This document shows positions 30,660 to 41,091 of a DNA stretch of 64,000 bases, piece by piece. The notes beneath the pieces are model-generated. The model made no database searches. It saw nothing but the letters and a program-made list of their open reading frames with translations, and had not been told where the DNA came from. The DNA comes from Stenotrophomonas maltophilia (GTDB taxonomy: Bacteria; Pseudomonadota; Gammaproteobacteria; Xanthomonadales; Xanthomonadaceae), in the NCBI GenBank assembly GCA_002363385.1, contig DEVL01000004.1, positions 363,179 to 427,178 of the forward strand, in the 5' to 3' direction. Within the stretch, counting starts at the first letter, position 1. Each line of letters begins with the position of its first letter. The position numbers and the translations under genes are program-made.

Positions 30660-31009
30660 CAGGGCACATCCTGGTGCGGCGCATCCGGATCGGTGACGGC
30701 CGTCGGCGCGCGCGGCGGCGGTACCGGCGCGTCTTCGACCACGCGGTAGAACTTCTCGCCGGGCTTGATCATGCCCAGCTCGCTGCGGGCGCGTTCTTCG
30801 ATGGCGGCCTCGCCTTCCTTGAGGTCCTTGACCTCGGCAGCGAGCGCATCGTTGCGCTGCTGCAGGCCGGCGTTGTCCCGCTTCTGGTTCTCGACCTGGG
30901 CCTCGAGCATCATCACTTCGCCCGAGTTGCCCGGTCCAAACCAGAAGCGGTACTGCAGCCATGCGAGCAGCAGCGCGAGCACCAGCAGCAGCCAGCGCCA
31001 GTTGCGCAT
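30659..31009 (-). CDS. ftsB: Cell division protein FtsB
   Basis: Protein of 116 residues, a bitopic divisome protein acting with FtsL and FtsQ. A transmembrane helix (WLLLVLALLLAWLQYRFWF) is followed by a coiled coil (about 30-75, VMMLEAQVENQKRDNAGLQQ then RNDALAAEV) and the conserved ERARSELGMIKPGEKFY. A Pro-rich C-terminal tail of about 25 residues extends beyond the conserved region. It lies 4 bp downstream of eno, the usual eno-ftsB pair. Confidence 0.95.
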   Translation of the reverse strand: MRNWRWLLLVLALLLAWLQYRFWFGPGNSGEVMMLEAQVENQKRDNAGLQQRNDALAAEVKDLKEGEAAIEERARSELGMIKPGEKFYRVVEDAPVPPPRAPTAVTDPDAPHQDVP

Positions 31010-31013
31010 GGGA

Positions 31014-32300
<1,287 letters not shown>

Positions 32301-32369
32301 AGCGGGCCGGTTACCAGTCAGAGAGGGGAGGCGCCGCCAATGCAGCGCCGAAAAAAACATGCCGCGTGA

Positions 32370-32782
32370 TTATCCCTGCACACCCGTCACTTGCCAAATC
32401 GGCGTGGCGGCCGGCAGTACGTCGGCCACGATGGCCTGGCGCGAGACCAGCGACGGGATCAACAGCACCACCAGCAACAGCGCCAGCAACGCGAGCGCGA
32501 CGCCACCACCGGCGGGCTGCCGGCGCAGCCGGACTGCCAGCACGCTGGCGATCACGCAGGCCAGCGCGGCGGTGCCGGTCAGCGACAACGTCACCAGCAG
32601 CATCGGCATCACCGAGCGCAAGGCGTTGTCACCATCGCCGGGCGAGCCGACGCTGGCGAACATCAGCAGCACCTGCAGGAACACGCCGCACCAGACCGCG
32701 ATCGCCGCACCCAGCGCGATCCAGCCCCAGGCCCAGCCGCGCCAGCCGCGGCGCACCGCGGGTGACGCCGGAACGTCACCCA

Positions 32783-32786
<4 letters not shown>
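32370..32786 (-). CDS. Small integral membrane protein, function unknown
   Basis: Protein of 138 residues with three predicted transmembrane helices (about 22-47, 64-88 and 96-117) and a short C-terminal extracytoplasmic segment. Its ATG overlaps the kdsA stop by four bases (ATGA), so it is translated with kdsA and sits in the pyrG-kdsA-eno run. A small unassigned gene at this position is not part of the enterobacterial cluster. No family is recognised. Confidence 0.8.
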
Positions 32787-33613
<827 letters not shown>

Positions 33614-33718
33614 GGCATTTCCTTGTTGTCCGGCAAACGCTGGCCAGGCCAGCCGCCGTGGGTGATTAGCGCTCTGCAATGGGGGCATGCGGCCCCCACT
33701 GCAAGTGCGTGGCCGCGA

Positions 33719-35383
33719 TCAGGCGGCGGCGTCCTGGGCCAGCTTGCCACCGGCCTTGCGTTCGCGCGCGGCGCGGATGAAGCCGATGAACAGTGGGTGG
33801 CCCTCGCGCGGCGTGGACAGGAACTCCGGGTGCGCCTGGCAGGCCAGGAACCACGGGTGCTGGTCGCGCGGCAGCTCGATGACTTCCACCAGGGTGTCAT
33901 CCATCGACTTGCCGGCGATCACCAGGCCCGCATCTTCCAGCTGGGTGCGGTAACGGTTGTTGAACTCGTAACGGTGGCGGTGACGCTCGGACACCACGTC
34001 CTTGCCGTACAGCTCGCGGGCCAGGGTGCCCGGCTTCAGGCGCTGCTCCTGCAGGCCCAGGCGCATGGTGCCGCCCAGATCGCTCTTGTCGTCGCGCTTC
34101 TCGACATCGCCGGTGGCGGTGCGCCATTCGGTGATCAGGCCGATCACCGGGTTCGGCGACTGGCGGTCGTTCTCGGTGCTGTTGGCACCGTCCAGACCGG
34201 CCACGTGGCGGGCGAAATCGACCACTGCGGCCTGCATGCCGTAGCAGATGCCGAAGTACGGCACGCTCTGCTCGCGGGCGAACTGCGAGCTCAGCACCTT
34301 CCCTTCGAAGCCACGGTCGCCGAAGCCGCCCGGCACCAGGATGCCGTCGACATCCTTGAGCGCGGCCAGGTCGCTGTCTTCCAGCTCCTGTGCTTCCAGC
34401 CACTTCAGGTTGACCTTGGTGCGCTGGCGCAGGCCGCCGTGCTTGAGGGCCTCGCCGACCGACTTGTAAGCGTCCTGGTGATCGACGTACTTACCGACCA
34501 CCGCGATGGTGACCTCGTCCAGCGGGTGCAGTGTGGCATCCACCGCCGCTTCCCACTCGGCCAGGTCGGCCGGGCCGGCCTTGTCGCCGAGCTTGAGCTG
34601 GTTGATGACGATGTCATCCAGGCCCTGCGCGTGCAGGCCCATCGGGATGCGGTACAGCACGTCCACGTCCGGCACGCTGATCACGGCACGCTCGGAGACG
34701 TTGGTGAACTGGGCGATCTTGCGGCGCTCCGAATCCGGCACGACCTGCTCGGAACGGCACAGCAGCACGTCCGGTTGGATGCCGATCGAGCGCAGTTCCT
34801 TGACCGAGTGCTGGGTGGGTTTGGTCTTCAGCTCACCGGCAGCGGCGATGTACGGCACCAGGGTCAGATGCATGAACAGCGCCTTCTCCGGGCCGCGCTC
34901 GGTGCGCACCTGGCGGATCGCCTCCAGGAATGGCAGCGACTCGATGTCGCCCACGGTACCGCCGATCTCCACCAGCGCCACGTCGAAGCCTTCGGTGGCC
35001 TCGTCCATGCAGCGGCGGATTTCATCGGTGATGTGCGGGATGACCTGCACGGTGGCGCCGAGGTAGTCGCCGCGACGCTCCTTACGGATCACGTTCTCGT
35101 AGATGCGGCCGGTGGTGACCGAGTTCTTGCGGCTCAGGCGGGTGCGCACGAAGCGCTCGTAATGGCCCAGGTCCAGGTCGGTCTCGGCGCCGTCATCGGT
35201 GACGTAGACCTCACCGTGCTGGAACGGGCTCATGGTGCCCGGGTCGACGTTGATGTACGGATCGAGCTTCATCATCGTCACCCGCAGGCCGCGGGCCTCG
35301 AGGATGGCGGCAAGCGACGCGGCGGCAATGCCTTTGCCGAGCGAGGACACTACGCCGCCGGTTACGAAGATCAAGGGAGTCAT
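33719..35383 (-). CDS. pyrG: CTP synthase
   Basis: Protein of 554 residues. The N-terminal amidoligase domain begins FVTGGVVSSLGKGIAAASLA (P-loop) with MKLDPYINVDPGTMSPFQHGEVYVT. The C-terminal class I glutaminase has the catalytic Cys in FGICYGMQ and His/Glu in CQAHPEF. It converts UTP to CTP using glutamine. Head of the pyrG-kdsA-eno-ftsB-ispD-ispF-truD run. The 258 bp upstream hold no convincing gene. Confidence 0.97.
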   Translation of the reverse strand: MTPLIFVTGGVVSSLGKGIAAASLAAILEARGLRVTMMKLDPYINVDPGTMSPFQHGEVYVTDDGAETDLDLGHYERFVRTRLSRKNSVTTGRIYENVIRKERRGDYLGATVQVIPHITDEIRRCMDEATEGFDVALVEIGGTVGDIESLPFLEAIRQVRTERGPEKALFMHLTLVPYIAAAGELKTKPTQHSVKELRSIGIQPDVLLCRSEQVVPDSERRKIAQFTNVSERAVISVPDVDVLYRIPMGLHAQGLDDIVINQLKLGDKAGPADLAEWEAAVDATLHPLDEVTIAVVGKYVDHQDAYKSVGEALKHGGLRQRTKVNLKWLEAQELEDSDLAALKDVDGILVPGGFGDRGFEGKVLSSQFAREQSVPYFGICYGMQAAVVDFARHVAGLDGANSTENDRQSPNPVIGLITEWRTATGDVEKRDDKSDLGGTMRLGLQEQRLKPGTLARELYGKDVVSERHRHRYEFNNRYRTQLEDAGLVIAGKSMDDTLVEVIELPRDQHPWFLACQAHPEFLSTPREGHPLFIGFIRAARERKAGGKLAQDAAA

Positions 35384-35721
35384 GGCTGGGGGTGTCCTGT
35401 CAGGAAGGGGGAAACGGCGCCGGCGCGCGGGGCGACGGACGACGTAAAGGGGGAAATCGGGACGATCCGGCTGGCGGCGGCGTCTTCACGCGCCAAGGTC
35501 GGGATCAGGGGGGATGCGTTGCGGGAGTGGGTCAGCGACGTCGGGTCAGCCGTGCCGGCCACTGTCTGGACCGTCACCTCCTGCCTACCCTGCTGGCGAT
35601 CGCGCACGATCAGGCCAGTCCATTCGCTGATGGATGACACGCACTACTCCCGGAAAGCCATAGTTTACAGATTGACGGCCTCCAGCCCAAGGGGCGGATG
35701 ACGGTCTTCACATAGAAAGAA
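35384..35721. other. Intergenic region upstream of pyrG, no gene seen
   Basis: This 338-bp stretch lies between the pyrG start and the terminator of the small secreted-protein gene. An 86-codon minus-strand frame overlaps the pyrG start but has no recognisable domain or convincing ribosome site. The pyrG promoter presumably lies here; no strong box stands out. Confidence 0.5.
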
Positions 35722-35745
35722 GAGCCCCGGCGCGATACCGGGGCT
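35722..35745 (-). terminator. Rho-independent terminator
   Basis: A 9-bp stem GAGCCCCGG / CCGGGGCTC with a TATCGCG loop (minus strand) is followed by TTCTTTCT. It would end a minus-strand transcript running from the small secreted-protein gene or from the structured region at 35766-35832. Confidence 0.8.
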
Positions 35746-35765
35746 CATGCTGGATACTTTTTCAG

Positions 35766-35832
35766 ATCCCCAGGTCTCTCTGGTGGAGAGCCCCCTTGGA
35801 GTTCAAGGGGGCGCGCCGACAGGCGCGGGGAT
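35766..35832 (-). ncRNA. Candidate structured RNA (four-way junction)
   Basis: A closing stem (ATCCCC 35766-35771 with GGGGAT 35827-35832) encloses three adjacent hairpins: 35776-35790 (CTCTC/GAGAG), 35790-35812 (9-bp stem GCCCCCTTG/CAAGGGGGC) and 35813-35826 (GCGCC/GGCGC, four-base loop). Read on the minus strand it lies between the stop of the small secreted protein and a T-rich terminator, so it could be a 3'-UTR-derived sRNA. No known family is recognised, and strand and function are inference. Confidence 0.45.
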
Positions 35833-35854
35833 GTGGAGGAGAGCGTGAGCGGGG

Positions 35855-35881
35855 CCCACGGTTTGCCGCGCAAACCGTGGG
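35855..35881. repeat. Perfect 11-bp inverted repeat
   Basis: CCCACGGTTTG and CAAACCGTGGG flank a 5-base loop. It lies 20 bp beyond the stop of the small secreted-protein gene, with no T-tract, so it looks more like a processing or stabilising hairpin than a terminator. Confidence 0.65.
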
Positions 35882-35901
35882 GAAGCGTCAGCGCGAAGCG
35901 C

Positions 35902-36141
35902 TTATCGCTTCTTCCGCGCTTCTTCTTCCTCTTCCTTCTGCGGGACCTGCTCGCCCTTGGCCTTCATTTCGGCCGTGGCGGCGGCCCGGCGCTTGGCCTT
36001 GGCATCCGCCTCAGCCTGCGCCTTGTCGGCCTGTTCGCCCTGCTGCGGCGTGGGCTGGCCCTGTCCGGCGTTCTGCGCCAGTGCCATGGGCACAGCCACC
36101 ACGGCGGCGGCGATGGCAACGATGGTCAGCAACTTCTTCAT
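35902..36141 (-). CDS. Small secreted, highly charged hypothetical protein
   Basis: Protein of 79 residues. A signal peptide (MKKLLTIVAIAAAVVAVPMALA) is followed by a Gln-rich stretch and then a Lys/Ala/Glu-rich, probably helical or disordered tail ending EEEEEARKKR. The start at 36141 has GAGGAG upstream. No family is recognised; similar short charged periplasmic proteins exist in xanthomonads. It is divergent from parE (164-bp gap), and its 3' region contains several strong RNA hairpins. Confidence 0.75.
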   Translation of the reverse strand: MKKLLTIVAIAAAVVAVPMALAQNAGQGQPTPQQGEQADKAQAEADAKAKRRAAATAEMKAKGEQVPQKEEEEEARKKR

Positions 36142-36305
36142 GGGGTGCTCCTCGCGGTATGGCATGGAATGGGGGCGCCGGAGGGTCCGGTTTCCCATCG
36201 CAGACAGTCTATCGCGCCCCGGTCGGCCGCCCCCTGAACGTGTGGCGTGCAAAAAAGCCGTCCAGACCGCAAACTTCGCCGTCGCATTGCGCTTTATGAA
36301 GACAG

Positions 36306-38195
36306 ATGAACGCCCGCTATAACGCCGCCGATATTGAAGTCCTGTCCGGCCTGGACCCGGTCAAGCGCCGCCCCGGCATGTACACCGACACCGCGCGCCC
36401 GAACCATCTGGCGCAGGAAGTCATCGACAATGCCGTCGACGAAGCCTTGGCCGGACACGCCCACACGGTCGAAGTCACGCTGTTCAAGGACGGCAGCTGC
36501 GAAGTCAGCGATGACGGCCGTGGCATGCCCGTGGACATCCACCCCGAGGAGAAGATCCCCGGCGTCGAACTGATCCTGACCCGCCTGCACGCGGGCGGCA
36601 AGTTCAACAACAAGAACTACACCTTCTCCGGCGGCCTGCATGGCGTTGGCGTCAGCGTGGTCAACGCGTTGTCCACCCTGGTCGAAGTGCATATCAAGCG
36701 CGACGGCAGCGAACACCGCATCACCTTCCGCAACGGCGACCGCGCCACCCCGCTGGAAGTGGTCGGCAGCGTCGGCAAGAAAAACACCGGTACCCGCGTG
36801 CGCTTCTGGGCCGATCCGAAGTACTTCGATACGCCCAAGTACAACCTGCGTGGGCTGCGTCACCTGCTGCGCGCCAAGGCCGTGCTGTGCCCGGGCCTGA
36901 CCGTGAAGCTTCTCGATGAAGCCACCGGCGAGCAGGACACCTGGTACTACGAAGATGGCCTGAGCGATTACCTCAAGGCAGAACTGGGCGAGCGCGAGAT
37001 GCTGCCGGCCGACCTGTTCGTGGGTCACCTGAAAAAAGAAAACGAGATCGTGGACTGGGCCCTGGCCTGGATCCCCGAGGGCGAACTGGTCCAGGAAAGC
37101 TACGTCAACCTGATCCCGACCGCCCAGCACGGCACCCACGCCAACGGCCTGCGTACCGGCCTGACCGAGGCGCTGCGCGAGTTCTGCGACTTCCGCAACC
37201 TGCTGCCGCGTGGCGTCAAGCTGGCCCCGGAAGATGTCTGGGACCGCGTGTCGTTCGTGCTGTCGCTGAAGATGACCGACCCGCAGTTCAGCGGCCAGAC
37301 CAAGGAACGCCTGTCCTCGCGTCAGGCGGCCGGGTTCGTTGAAGGCGCCGCGCACGATGCCTTCAGCCTGCTGCTCAACCAGAACGTCGCATTGGGCGAG
37401 CAGATCGCGCAGCTGGCGATCGAGCGCGCCAGTGCGCGTTTGAAGACCGAGAAGCTGGTGACCCGCAAGAAGGTCACCCAGGGCCCAGCCCTGCCCGGCA
37501 AGCTGGCCGACTGCATCAGCCAGGACCTGTCGCGCACCGAGCTGTTCCTGGTCGAAGGCGACTCCGCCGGCGGCAGCGCCAAGCAGGCGCGTGACAAGGA
37601 CTTCCAGGCCATCCTGCCGTTGCGCGGCAAGATCCTCAACACCTGGGAAGTGTCCTCGGGCAGCGTGCTGGCCTCTGAGGAAGTGCATAACCTGGCCATC
37701 GCGATCGGCTGCGACCCGGGCAAGGAAGACATCGCCGGGCTGCGCTACGGCAAGGTCGTCATCCTGGCCGACGCCGACTCGGACGGCCTGCACATCGCAA
37801 CCCTGCTGACCGCGCTGTTCCTCAAACACTTCCCGGCGCTGGTCGATGCCGGCCACGTGTTCGTGGCAATGCCGCCGCTGTTCCGTGTCGACGTGGGCAA
37901 GCAGGTGTTTTACGCCCTGGACGAGGAAGAGAAGCGCACGATGCTGGACAAGATCGAGCGGGAGAAGATCAAGGGCCAGATCAGCGTGACCCGCTTCAAG
38001 GGCCTGGGTGAAATGAACCCGCAGCAGCTGCGCGAGTCCACCATCCATCCCGATACGCGCCGCCTGGTGCAGCTGACCATCGATGACGGCGAGCAGACCC
38101 ATTCGCTGATGGACATGCTGCTGGCCAAGAAGCGCGCCAGTGACCGCAAGGGCTGGCTGGAAAAGAAGGGCGATCTGGCTTCGCTGGAAGTCTGA
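36306..38195 (+). CDS. parE: DNA topoisomerase IV subunit B
   Basis: Protein of 629 residues, the ATPase subunit of the decatenase. GHKL motifs are IDNAVDEALAGHA, DDGRGMPVDIHP and GGLHGVGVSVVNALS. The TOPRIM domain shows LVEGDSAGGSAKQARD and DADSDGLHIATLLTALF, and the C-terminus has the TRFKGLGEMNP motif. The length (about 630, not 800) and the RDKDFQAILPLRGKILN sequence favour ParE over GyrB. It is followed by a strong terminator. Confidence 0.95.
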   Translation: MNARYNAADIEVLSGLDPVKRRPGMYTDTARPNHLAQEVIDNAVDEALAGHAHTVEVTLFKDGSCEVSDDGRGMPVDIHPEEKIPGVELILTRLHAGGKFNNKNYTFSGGLHGVGVSVVNALSTLVEVHIKRDGSEHRITFRNGDRATPLEVVGSVGKKNTGTRVRFWADPKYFDTPKYNLRGLRHLLRAKAVLCPGLTVKLLDEATGEQDTWYYEDGLSDYLKAELGEREMLPADLFVGHLKKENEIVDWALAWIPEGELVQESYVNLIPTAQHGTHANGLRTGLTEALREFCDFRNLLPRGVKLAPEDVWDRVSFVLSLKMTDPQFSGQTKERLSSRQAAGFVEGAAHDAFSLLLNQNVALGEQIAQLAIERASARLKTEKLVTRKKVTQGPALPGKLADCISQDLSRTELFLVEGDSAGGSAKQARDKDFQAILPLRGKILNTWEVSSGSVLASEEVHNLAIAIGCDPGKEDIAGLRYGKVVILADADSDGLHIATLLTALFLKHFPALVDAGHVFVAMPPLFRVDVGKQVFYALDEEEKRTMLDKIEREKIKGQISVTRFKGLGEMNPQQLRESTIHPDTRRLVQLTIDDGEQTHSLMDMLLAKKRASDRKGWLEKKGDLASLEV

Positions 38196-38232
38196 TCGGC
38201 CGGTCGTGACATTCCGGTCGGTTGTGCCATTG

Positions 38233-38258
38233 AAAAACCCGCCTTCGGGCGGGTTTTT
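38233..38258 (+). terminator. Rho-independent terminator after parE
   Basis: An 11-bp stem AAAAACCCGCC / GGCGGGTTTTT with a TTCG loop and a continuing T-tract, 37 bp beyond the parE stop codon. Confidence 0.93.
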
Positions 38259-38349
38259 TCTTGGGTTGCGTGGTGCGTGATGGCACGCAAGGCGTGCGAC
38301 ACGGCGCGCGAGCCGCTACCGTGGCCGCAGCTCGATCACAGGAACCCAC

Positions 38350-38922
38350 ATGCCGTTCGACCCGACCCTGCAGCTGGGCAGCGCGCGCCTGGTACTAAGC
38401 CCGATCCGCGCGGCAGACGCCCAGGCGTTGTTCGCGATCCAGTCCGACCCGGCGGGCATGCGCTACTGGAACCACGCGCCCTGGACCGACCTCAAGCAGG
38501 CTTACGTGCAGATCCTCGACGATCTCGCCGCCCTGGACGCGGGCACGCAGCTGAAGCTGGCGATCCGTGAGCAAGCGGACGGGCCGCTGCTGGGCATCGT
38601 GGTGGTCTTTGCCATCGACGAGACGTCCAGGCGCGCGGAAATCGGGTATCACCTCGCTGTACACGCGCAGGGCAAGGGCTACATGCACGAGGCGTTGTCA
38701 CGGTTCGTGACGTACCTGTTCGACACCCTGCGCCTGCGTCGGCTGGAAGCGGAGATCGATCCACGCAATGTGCCCTCGGCGACGGTGCTGGAGCGACTTG
38801 GCTTCCAGCGCGAGGGGCTGCTGCGGGAACGCTGGCGGGTCGCCGGCGAGGTCTCCGATTCAGCCCTCTACGGCCTGCTGGTACGCGAGTGGCAGGATCG
38901 GGCCGACCCAGCGCCGCGTTAG
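38350..38922 (+). CDS. GNAT N-acetyltransferase (RimJ/RimL type)
   Basis: Protein of 190 residues. N-terminal LQLGSARLVLSPIRAADAQALF and the acetyl-CoA site GYHLAVHAQGKGYMHEALSRFV (Q/R-x-x-G-x-G/A) are typical of the RimJ/RimL group, followed by RLEAEIDPRNVPSATVLERLGFQREG. Members acetylate ribosomal protein N-termini, antibiotics or small amines; the substrate is unknown. It converges with pit across a bidirectional terminator. Confidence 0.9.
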   Translation: MPFDPTLQLGSARLVLSPIRAADAQALFAIQSDPAGMRYWNHAPWTDLKQAYVQILDDLAALDAGTQLKLAIREQADGPLLGIVVVFAIDETSRRAEIGYHLAVHAQGKGYMHEALSRFVTYLFDTLRLRRLEAEIDPRNVPSATVLERLGFQREGLLRERWRVAGEVSDSALYGLLVREWQDRADPAPR

Positions 38923-38990
38923 AACCGGGGCGACGCAATTCTGCGTGTACCGGCCTAGCCCCGCCCTGTTGGGCACACTCGCTCCCACGA

Positions 38991-39016
38991 AAAAGCCCGC
39001 CTTCCGGCGGGCTTTT
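38991..39016. terminator. Bidirectional Rho-independent terminator
   Basis: A perfect 11-bp stem AAAAGCCCGCC / GGCGGGCTTTT with a TTCC loop between the convergent GNAT and pit genes. Confidence 0.92.
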
Positions 39017-39039
39017 CGATGTTCAACCGTGCAGACCGA

Positions 39040-40161
39040 TCAGGCCCAGCCGAACATTTCAAACAGACGCAGGATCAGGTACGCACACCCGCCGGCAGCC
39101 GGGATGGTCAGGATCCACGCCCACACGATCCGCTCGATCACGCCGAAGCGCAGCGAACGCGGGTTCTTGGCGAAGCCCACGCCCATGATCGCGGTGGAGA
39201 TGCTGTGGGTGGTCGAGACCGGCATGCCGAAGTGCGCCGCCACGGTCAGGATCGTGGCCGAGCTGGTTTCCGCCGCGAAGCCATGGATCGGGTGCAGCTT
39301 GACCATCTTGTGGCCCAGCGTCTTGATGATCTTCCAGCCACCCGACGCGGTGCCGGCGGCCATCACCACGGCGCAGGTCAGCACGATCCACATCGCGATG
39401 CCGTCACCGGCGCTTGCATCCGGGTGCATGAAGGCCAGCCAGGACGGCAGGTCGTTCAGCGCACCGGTCGCCTCGGCACCGATCAGGGTCATGGCGATGA
39501 TGCCCATGGTCTTCTGCGCATCGTTGTGGCCGTGGGCGAAGCCCATGTAGGCCGCCGACACGATCTGCGCCTTGCCGAAGAACGCATTGACGATGCGCGG
39601 GCGGGCCAGACGGCCCAGGAAGCCACCGATCTTGGCCATGCCCGCGATCAGGCCCCACAGCAGCAGCATCACCGCGATGCCGAGCAGGAAGCCGGCGATC
39701 GGCGAGGTGATCATCGGCAGGAACACCTTCCACAGCAGGCCCTTGTTCTGGGCCCAGGTGCCGATCCGCTCGGACCAGATCAGGGCATCCCAGTTGTTGT
39801 GGGCGGCGGCCAGGCCGGCGCCGCACAGGCCGCCGATCAGTGCGTGCGAGGACGAGGACGGCAGCCCTTTCCACCACGTGATCAGGTTCCAGATGATGCC
39901 GCCCAGCAGCGCACACAGGATCACCTGCGGAGTCACATCGACCACATTGGTGTTGAGCAGGCCCGAGGCGATGGTCAGCGCGACGGCGGTGCCGGTCAGC
40001 GCGCCGATCAAGTTCATGAACGCGGCGAGCATCACCGCCCAGCCGGGCGAGAGCACTTTGGTCGCCACCACGGTGGCGATGGAGTTGGCGGTGTCGTGGA
40101 AGCCGTTGATGAACTCGAAAACGAGCGCGGCCAGGATCACCACCAGGACAAGGGTCAGCAT
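39040..40161 (-). CDS. pit: Low-affinity inorganic phosphate transporter (Pit family)
   Basis: Protein of 373 residues with about ten transmembrane helices. The two PiT repeats carry the signature GFHDTANSIATVVATK near the N-terminus and GHNDAQKTMGIIAM in the middle. Substrate is expected to be phosphate as a metal-phosphate complex driven by protons or sodium. It lies 14 bp downstream of a DUF47/PhoU-like gene, the well-known orfA-pit pair. Confidence 0.94.
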   Translation of the reverse strand: MLTLVLVVILAALVFEFINGFHDTANSIATVVATKVLSPGWAVMLAAFMNLIGALTGTAVALTIASGLLNTNVVDVTPQVILCALLGGIIWNLITWWKGLPSSSSHALIGGLCGAGLAAAHNNWDALIWSERIGTWAQNKGLLWKVFLPMITSPIAGFLLGIAVMLLLWGLIAGMAKIGGFLGRLARPRIVNAFFGKAQIVSAAYMGFAHGHNDAQKTMGIIAMTLIGAEATGALNDLPSWLAFMHPDASAGDGIAMWIVLTCAVVMAAGTASGGWKIIKTLGHKMVKLHPIHGFAAETSSATILTVAAHFGMPVSTTHSISTAIMGVGFAKNPRSLRFGVIERIVWAWILTIPAAGGCAYLILRLFEMFGWA

Positions 40162-40174
40162 GCTGTGGCGTCCG

Positions 40175-40801
40175 TCAGCTGTTCTTCAAGACGATCTGGT
40201 AGGCCACCACGCCGGCCTCGCGGCAACGATCGATGGCCTTTTCCAGGATCTCGAAGAATTCCTTGAGCAGGAACATCTGCAGGCTGTCCAGGCGGCCGGA
40301 GTAGATGTCGCGGTACAGCTCGAGCATCAGCCGGTCGGCTTCGTTTTCCAGCGAGCGCAGCTTCTCATTGAGCGCGGTCATCCGGTCCAGGTTCATGTGG
40401 CGCAGGTCGTTGACCATCTCCACCACCACGCTGGCCGCCTGTTCCAGCATCGCCGCGCGCGGCGCGAAATCGATGTGCTCCAGGTGCTGGGTGGCCAGCG
40501 AATAGCGATCAGCGAACTTCTCGATCTGCTTGGGAATCTTGTACAGCGCCGAGCCCAGCGCTTCGATGTCTTCGCGCTCGATCGGGGTCATGAAGCTGTC
40601 GACCAGCGCCTGGCTGATCTTGTCCGAGGCCGCGCGCTCGCGCAGGCGGGCCAGCTTGAAGGCGTCCAGCGCCGGCTGGCGGTCCGCTTCGCGCAGCATG
40701 GAGTGCAGCGCCTTGGAACTGTCCTGGGCGGCCTGGGCAGCCTCGTCCAGCAGGGTGTAGAACTGTTTGCCGGAGCCAAAAATGGTCTGCAGAGAGAACA
40801 T
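40175..40801 (-). CDS. DUF47 (PhoU-like) phosphate transport regulator
   Basis: Protein of 208 residues, all-helical, of the TIGR00153/DUF47 family distantly related to PhoU. The start MFSLQTIFGSG and the conserved TPIEREDIEALGSALYKI and ENEADRLMLELYRDI (metal-binding E-xx-xD-type motifs) are present. In other bacteria it forms a two-gene operon with pit and is thought to control Pit activity. The ATG at 40801 is the family start. A Pho-box-like sequence lies 47 bp upstream. Confidence 0.92.
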   Translation of the reverse strand: MFSLQTIFGSGKQFYTLLDEAAQAAQDSSKALHSMLREADRQPALDAFKLARLRERAASDKISQALVDSFMTPIEREDIEALGSALYKIPKQIEKFADRYSLATQHLEHIDFAPRAAMLEQAASVVVEMVNDLRHMNLDRMTALNEKLRSLENEADRLMLELYRDIYSGRLDSLQMFLLKEFFEILEKAIDRCREAGVVAYQIVLKNS

Positions 40802-40847
40802 TGAGAAACCTATTCGCCGTCGAGGAAGGACGGCACCGGGCGGAATT

Positions 40848-40865
40848 ATGACGGTTTGATGTCTG
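40848..40865 (-). promoter_or_regulatory. Possible Pho box upstream of DUF47-pit
   Basis: On the minus strand, CAGACATCAAACCGTCAT matches the two-repeat PhoB site CTGTCAT-A4-CTGTCAT at about 14 of 18 positions. A -10-like CATAAT overlaps its downstream end, which would suit repression more than activation. Only sequence similarity supports this. Confidence 0.4.
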
Positions 40866-40943
40866 TTCCGGGTACTCCCCCCCTTCTTCACACGGGGACC
40901 GCCCCGTCTGAACGACTCTGTTTACCCCCCTGCCCCGGCCTTT

Positions 40944-40972
40944 TGTTAAGATGCGCGGGCACCTTCGGGTGC
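40944..40972 (+). promoter_or_regulatory. Extended -10 promoter and 5' UUCG hairpin ahead of the leader ORF
   Basis: TGTTAAGAT (40944-40952) fits an extended -10 (TGn-TAAGAT). Transcription would start about 40958, immediately before a hairpin GCACC-TTCG-GGTGC (40959-40972) with the very stable cUUCGg tetraloop. The leader ORF ATG follows five bases later. The promoter is predicted by eye. Confidence 0.5.
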
Positions 40973-40977
40973 ACTCT

Positions 40978-41091
40978 ATGGACGACGACCCTTACCCCAC
41001 GCCGCACCGCCGCGCTTACGCGCCCTCCGGTAGCCGACATCGCTTGAACACGCCCTCCCTGCCACCAACCGGGGAAGTCGCCCGTGTTTGA
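40978..41091 (+). CDS. Candidate proline-rich leader peptide (MgtL-like uORF)
   Basis: A 37-codon ORF, too short for routine gene calling, starts ATG at 40978. It begins MDDDPYPTPHRR, with seven prolines overall, and ends ARV with TGA at 41089, overlapping the first codons of the CNNM/CorC gene (GTG at 41084) in a different frame. The enterobacterial MgtL leader begins MEPDPTPLPRRR and senses low Mg2+ through ribosome instability on acidic/proline codons ahead of a magnesium transporter gene. The shared acidic-proline-arginine order and a downstream magnesium-transporter-type gene suggest an analogous switch. The leader RNA is C-rich and G-poor, as Rho-loading sites are. No good Shine-Dalgarno is seen. 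Expression is unproven. Confidence 0.5.
   Translation: MDDDPYPTPHRRAYAPSGSRHRLNTPSLPPTGEVARV

Noticed and set aside
35380..35640. 86-codon minus-strand frame upstream of pyrG
   Set aside because: Overlaps the pyrG start, lacks a good ribosome site and a recognisable family; treated as intergenic.
36294..38102. 602-codon minus-strand frame
   Set aside because: Antisense to parE; its Leu/Gln/Ala-rich translation has no motif, while parE has all GHKL and TOPRIM motifs.
40930..41083. yybP-ykoY manganese riboswitch or M-box riboswitch before the CNNM gene
   Set aside because: The conserved loop sequences of those riboswitches are not visible; the region reads better as a short ORF preceded by a simple UUCG hairpin.
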